Positions 60,463-64,000 of a DNA stretch of 64,000 nt are shown piece by piece (within the stretch, counting starts at the first letter, position 1; each line of letters opens with the position of its first letter). The notes under the pieces are model-generated. The model saw only the letters and a list, made by a program, of their open reading frames with translations, was not told the DNA's origin and searched no databases. Origin of the DNA: CAZTHM01 sp041946825 (GTDB lineage: Bacteria; Acidobacteriota; Terriglobia; UBA7540); NCBI GenBank assembly GCA_041946825.1, contig JBHGBD010000002.1, positions 1 to 64,000 of the forward strand, in the 5' to 3' direction. The position numbers and the translations under genes are program-made.

Positions 60463-60819
60463 ATGAGACGAGATCTCGAAGAAGGCATCCACCTGTTCAA
60501 CACTCAGAAATACTTTGAAGCCCACGAGGCGCTCGAAGCGGTCTGGCTCAGAGCCGAGGGCGATGAAAAACTCTTTCTCCACGGCCTCATACAGATTGCC
60601 GCGGCATTTCACCATCATCAGCACGGCAACCCCGCTGGCTTTGGCTCGCTGCTGGAAAAAGGGGTGAAGAAATTGGAAAAGTTCGGCGAGTCACGCGCCG
60701 GCCTCGACCTCGCCACGTTTCGCGAACAATTGCGGCCCTGGCAGGAACTCTCGCGCCTTGCTCAGGCGGAGAGGACGGCGAGCCCGCCCCCGCTTCCGCG
60801 TATATCAACTCCCGAGTAG
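60463..60819 (+). CDS. DUF309-domain protein
   Basis: 118 residues. The family motif YFEAHEALEAVWL (residues 17-29) and the following FLHGLIQIAAAFHHHQHGN, with LLEKGVKKLEKFG, define DUF309, a small helical protein of unknown function. The His/Glu-rich motif may bind a metal. Divergent from the sulfite-oxidase-like gene, 61 bases away. Confidence 0.83.
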   Translation: MRRDLEEGIHLFNTQKYFEAHEALEAVWLRAEGDEKLFLHGLIQIAAAFHHHQHGNPAGFGSLLEKGVKKLEKFGESRAGLDLATFREQLRPWQELSRLAQAERTASPPPLPRISTPE

Positions 60820-60933
60820 CGCTGCCCTTGATGGCAGCATGCCGGGCTTAAGCCCGGCGCTAAATCACGCCGAGCGTAACGCTGGCCGGCAAAGATCACC
60901 TGCACTCATTCAAAATTCACCATTCAGAATTCA

Positions 60934-61302
60934 TCATTCCTCAACCACCAGCTTCCCCTTCATCTTCCCGTGCCCGAACCCGCAGAAGTCGGAACACTTG
61001 AAAGGGAAAGTCCCCGCCTTGTCAGCCGTGAACTCGACGGTCGTCGGATCGCCCTTCTTCAGTTTCTGGTCAATGCCAAACGCCTCGAGTTTGAACCCGT
61101 GGTCGCGGTCAAGCGCGGTGATGACGAGCTTGACATGCTCGCCTTTCTTGACGGTTATGACGTTGGGATCGAACTGATATTTCTTGGCGGTCATCTGAAA
61201 CTCGTGCGCCTCGCCTGATGTGGCCGGCGTTTGCGCCAGCGCCACCACCGCCAAACCCACCAGCAACGCGCACGCGCTCGCATATCTGGTTATTCGAACC
61301 AT
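60934..61302 (-). CDS. Exported cupredoxin with CuA-type binding motif
   Basis: 122 residues from the ATG at 61302, chosen for GGAGGG before it; the ATG 12 bases earlier is less likely. Signal peptide (about residues 5-24). The mature part has KYQFDPNVITVKKGEHVKLV, DHGFKLEAF (one His) and FKCSDFCGFGHGKMKG: CxxxCxxxHxxM is the CuA motif of cytochrome c oxidase subunit II and nitrous oxide reductase. Like free-standing CuA domains, it may carry electrons or copper in the periplasm. No oxidase subunit is adjacent. Confidence 0.85.
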   Translation of the reverse strand: MVRITRYASACALLVGLAVVALAQTPATSGEAHEFQMTAKKYQFDPNVITVKKGEHVKLVITALDRDHGFKLEAFGIDQKLKKGDPTTVEFTADKAGTFPFKCSDFCGFGHGKMKGKLVVEE

Positions 61303-61354
61303 GGTTCCCTCCATTCAAATCCAATTTTGATCCACGTGGCGGCGCAGAACGCCG

Positions 61355-62464
61355 CTACCATCGGATCAGCGCCGCTTCCGCGGCCATGCCGGGGCCAAGC
61401 GCCACCATCACACCCCAGTCACCGGGTTGCGGGTCGCCCGTCCGCGCCACTTCATCCAGGACGAACATGACCGTGGCCGATGACATGTTTCCGTAGTTGC
61501 GGTAGATATTTTTTGAAAAACGAAGCTGTTCGTCGGTAAGGCCCAACGCGACTTGCACGTTGTCAATCACTTTGCGCCCGCCGGGATGCGCGACCCAGAA
61601 ACGGATGTCGGTTTTCGTCAGCCCGTGACGATCGAGCAAAGGATTGATGGCGCGCGCGATCATCGGCGCGGCCAGTTCACGGATTTCGGCGGCGAGGATG
61701 ATGCGGAGTTTTCCCTCGCGCTGCTCGAACCCGACCTTGTCAATTTGCCCGGGGTCAAGATAAGTCTCGAAATCGACAACTTCCGGAAGGCGCGCGCCGT
61801 CCAGCGGTTCCGTGCTCAGGAGGAACGCCGCCGCGCCATCGCCGCAGATGGCGTTCCCCACTACAGTTTCCAGCGTGTTATCGATGTAATAGCTCGCCGA
61901 ACAGATTTCCACCGCCAGCATCAGCGCCTTGCGCCCGGGGCGCGCCCGGGCGTAGTCCCAAACGCGTTGCAGTGTCGGCATGGCTCCGGCGCAGCCCAGG
62001 CCCACCATGGGCGCCCGCTCGACATCCGACCGGAATTTCATGTGGCCGATCAGGCGCGTCCCGACGTCCGGGCAGACGTAGCCCGTGCAAGTGCAGACGG
62101 AAAGCATGTCCACATTGCGAGTCGAGAGGCCGGCAGATTCCAGACACCGGCACACGGCGTGGCAGCCGGTTTCCATCGCGCCTTTCAGGAAGCGCTGGTT
62201 CAGCTCATCCGGAGTTTCGTCGTTCCGGGGGTTGAGCGGGTCAATATAGAAGTGCCGGTAGTCAATATCGCTGTTCTCGAAAATTTCGAGAATCCGCCGG
62301 CTCTGATACCCCGCCATCCGGTAGACATCTTTTTGCGTGAACCGGTGCGGAGGGTTCGCCGTGCCAATCGCGAGAATTCTGGGGTTCAGCAATGCTCCCA
62401 CCTTTCCGATGTCTTCAGTGCCCTGACACCCTTTATGATGTCCACAATATCTTGCCGGATGCAA
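61355..62464 (-). CDS. Type III polyketide synthase (chalcone synthase-like)
   Basis: 369 residues as listed (a GTG at 62401 or TTG at 62392 may be the true start, since the first 20 residues are not family-like). Thiolase-fold motifs: NPRILAIGTANPPHRFTQKD, catalytic Cys158 in PMVGLGCAGAMPTLQR, the His in RFWVAHPGGRKVID (His293) and Asn in NIYRNYGNMSSATVMF; the GPG loop is MVALGPGMAAEAAL. Cys-His-Asn triad complete. Makes a pyrone or resorcinol-type product from acyl-CoA and malonyl-CoA. No modifying enzymes next to it, apart from cupredoxin and MIP18-family genes. Confidence 0.88.
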   Translation of the reverse strand: MHPARYCGHHKGCQGTEDIGKVGALLNPRILAIGTANPPHRFTQKDVYRMAGYQSRRILEIFENSDIDYRHFYIDPLNPRNDETPDELNQRFLKGAMETGCHAVCRCLESAGLSTRNVDMLSVCTCTGYVCPDVGTRLIGHMKFRSDVERAPMVGLGCAGAMPTLQRVWDYARARPGRKALMLAVEICSASYYIDNTLETVVGNAICGDGAAAFLLSTEPLDGARLPEVVDFETYLDPGQIDKVGFEQREGKLRIILAAEIRELAAPMIARAINPLLDRHGLTKTDIRFWVAHPGGRKVIDNVQVALGLTDEQLRFSKNIYRNYGNMSSATVMFVLDEVARTGDPQPGDWGVMVALGPGMAAEAALIRW

Positions 62465-62566
62465 CCCGAGAATCAGGCTCCTGCAAAGAGAATGTCAAAG
62501 GATGGTTTCCATTCCCGGGCCGCGTCGTTTAGAATTATCTGGGAGCCTGCCGTAAAGGAGCGTTTT

Positions 62567-62866
62567 ATGGTGACCCAGGAACAAGTCCTCGAAACGCTGC
62601 GTAACTGCTATGACCCGGAAATTCCCGTCAATGTGGTTGACCTCGGACTCATCTACGAAGTCGGGATCGACGAAGGCCACGTGAACGTAGTGATGACCCT
62701 CACCGCGCGCGGCTGCCCTGCTCATACCTTCATCAGCGAAGACATCCGCACGCGCGTGGCGGCGATTCCCGGGGTCAAGTCGGCCAACGTTCAGGTCGTC
62801 TGGGACCCGCCCTGGGATATGAGCCGCATGAGCGAAGCCGCGAAGAAGAGGCTGGGGCTGATGTAG
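62567..62866 (+). CDS. MIP18/SufT-family iron-sulfur assembly factor (DUF59)
   Basis: 99 residues from the ATG at 62567 (ribosome site AAAGGAG). CYDPEIPVNVVDLGLIYEVG and VVMTLTARGCPAHTFISEDI with the conserved Cys, then SANVQVVWDPPWDMSRMSEA AKKRLGL, are the MIP18/PaaD/SufT domain. Members help to insert or assemble iron-sulfur clusters. Divergent from the PKS gene; nearby proteins that need clusters include the radical SAM enzyme at 58136. Confidence 0.9.
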   Translation: MVTQEQVLETLRNCYDPEIPVNVVDLGLIYEVGIDEGHVNVVMTLTARGCPAHTFISEDIRTRVAAIPGVKSANVQVVWDPPWDMSRMSEAAKKRLGLM

Positions 62867-62969
62867 GGGAGTCCATCACGGGTTATTGGCGGTTCGCTGC
62901 GAACGTTCAAACAACGTCCTAAAGTGATCCGCCGAATCAGCGACCCACCCAGTCAATTCCTTCAACGGA

Positions 62970-63881
62970 TCATCGTCTGATCAAATTCCTCATCAGGAAG
63001 AACACATTCGCGGGGCGCTCGGCGAGACGGCGCATGAAGTAGGGATACCACTGGCTTCCGTAGGGCACGTAGAGGCGCACGCGATAACCCTGCCGAAGCA
63101 GTTCGCGCTGCAACCTCCGGCGAATTCCGTACAGCATCTGAAATTCGAAGCGGTCGGAAGAGATACGGTGCGCGGCGGCGAACTCGCGCGTGGCGGCAAT
63201 CATGCGGTCGTCGTGAGTCGCAATGGCCTGGTAATGGCCGCTCCGCAGGAGTTTCTGCATCAACTTGATGTAATTCGCATCCACGTCCGCCTTGCGCGGG
63301 AACGCCACCTCGCGCGGCTCCTTGTAAGCGCCCTTGCAAAGGCGGATACGGCTGCCGCCGGCGAGCAATTCGTCTACGTCCTTCTCGCTGCGATAAAGAT
63401 AGGACTGGATCACAATCCCCAGGACGTCGCTGGGCGCCTTCGCGGCGCGAAACACGCGCAGCGTGGCATCGGTATACGCGGAACCCTCCATATCGATGCG
63501 GATGAAATTGCGGTAGCGCGCGGCGCGTTCGACGAGGGATTTCACGTGCTGAAGCGCCGACGCCTCGTCGATAGCGAGGCCGAGTTGCGTGAGCTTGATG
63601 GAAATATGCGAGGGAATTCCCTCGGAAGCCAGCCGGTCAAGCAGGCCCAGGTATACCTGGCAAGCTTCCTCCGCGTCGCGCATTGCATTGACGCTTTCGC
63701 CGAGGTGATCGAGGGTGGCGGCGAAACCTTGCGCGGTCAATTCCCGGACGGCGCGTACGGCGTCGTCGATCTCTTCTCCGGCGATGTAGCGCCGGGCGAG
63801 TTTTCGCCCAAGCGAAGAATGCGTCAGGAAATTCTTGGGGGTCTCGCGCTCGGACAGAAACAGGAGGAGGGAGCGAAGCAT
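62970..63881 (-). CDS. Proline dehydrogenase
   Basis: 303 residues, the usual length of the monofunctional enzyme. TIM-barrel motifs: SIKLTQLGLAIDEASALQHV, IRIDMEGSAYTDATLRVFRA, GIVIQSYLYRSEKDVDELLA, RIRLCKGAYKEPREVAFPRK and the C-terminal YPYFMRRLAERPANVFFLMR with the RxxERPAN substrate-binding motif. FAD enzyme that oxidises proline to pyrroline-5-carboxylate. The next step (P5C dehydrogenase) is not in the window. Confidence 0.95.
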   Translation of the reverse strand: MLRSLLLFLSERETPKNFLTHSSLGRKLARRYIAGEEIDDAVRAVRELTAQGFAATLDHLGESVNAMRDAEEACQVYLGLLDRLASEGIPSHISIKLTQLGLAIDEASALQHVKSLVERAARYRNFIRIDMEGSAYTDATLRVFRAAKAPSDVLGIVIQSYLYRSEKDVDELLAGGSRIRLCKGAYKEPREVAFPRKADVDANYIKLMQKLLRSGHYQAIATHDDRMIAATREFAAAHRISSDRFEFQMLYGIRRRLQRELLRQGYRVRLYVPYGSQWYPYFMRRLAERPANVFFLMRNLIRR

Positions 63882-63895
63882 GTGAGTAGGTTTGA

Positions 63896-63988
63896 GGGAA
63901 CAGGTTACAGGGAACAGGCAAACGGCGGCCGGTCAAGGTTCCGGAGATTTTTCTGTTCCCTCTTGACTATTCCCTGTTCCCTGCTTCA
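63896..63988. repeat. Heptamer inverted repeat upstream of the proline dehydrogenase gene
   Basis: Left arm units GGGAACA, GGTTACA, GGGAACA (63896-63916); right arm units TGTTCCC, TATTCCC and TGTTCCC with a TCTTGAC between (63954-63988) are the reverse complement in the same 7-nt register. About 37 bases lie between. No gene within. It occupies the region where the promoter of the proline dehydrogenase gene would be expected. Confidence 0.7.
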
Positions 63989-64000
63989 TCCGTGTTCGGC

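Overview
This 64 kb window (GC-rich, roughly 60 percent by eye) looks like part of a chromosome of an Acidobacteriota bacterium, most likely of the Acidobacteriae/Terriglobia side. The evidence is the 5' end of a 16S rRNA gene with an acidobacteria-like start, two PEP-CTERM proteins and a TPR lipoprotein of the kind seen with them, a DUF5818-type small protein, the gene order mreB-mreC-mreD-mrdA-rodA-rng, and abundant intergenic heptamer and palindromic repeats. Taxonomy is an inference; no database was searched.

Layout. 1-586: 5' end of 16S rRNA on the minus strand with its leader, a boxA-like motif and a promoter. 587-4015: TPR lipoprotein and PEP-CTERM protein. 4420-9138: a small membrane protein, an ORF broken by an in-frame TGA behind a perfect sigma-70 promoter, a secreted SMP-30-type lactonase and two toxin-antitoxin pairs (PIN and MazF type). 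9324-23967: a carbohydrate region with a GMC dehydrogenase and its subunit 3, a formylglycine-enzyme-fold protein, a TIM-barrel sugar isomerase/epimerase, a Gfo/Idh/MocA oxidoreductase, xylulokinase, two tandem aldose epimerases, a DUF4380 protein and ribokinase. Two four-helix-bundle (S23/IVP) genes sit in this region, each between inverted arrays of 7-nt repeats. 24365-30405: ACT protein and a fatty-acid beta-oxidation set (acyl-CoA dehydrogenase, thiolase, hydroxyacyl-CoA dehydrogenase/enoyl-CoA hydratase). 30579-38593: envelope and secreted proteins (outer-membrane barrel, GT39 transferase, PpiD/SurA-like foldase, FecR protein). 38640-57921: the rod-shape and cell-wall elongation locus, split by a tricorn-like protease between mreC and mreD, and by a sugar-isomerase-like gene plus a pilin/PilZ/PEP-CTERM/regulator island between mreD and mrdA. 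58136-63881: radical SAM protein, sulfite-oxidase-like protein, DUF309, CuA-type cupredoxin, type III polyketide synthase, MIP18/SufT-like protein and proline dehydrogenase.

The most unusual structure is a family of phased 7-nt repeat arrays at eight or more intergenic places. The heptamer sequence differs from place to place, but the period is held without indels and the arrays often occur as inverted pairs. Two pairs enclose an S23/IVP gene; others are empty hairpins. They look like related elements with and without a protein-coding cargo. Second in interest are the disrupted mre/rod operon, a triple 22-bp direct repeat between the LuxR-type regulator and mrdA, and an RNase E/G whose S1 domain is split by about 400 low-complexity residues.
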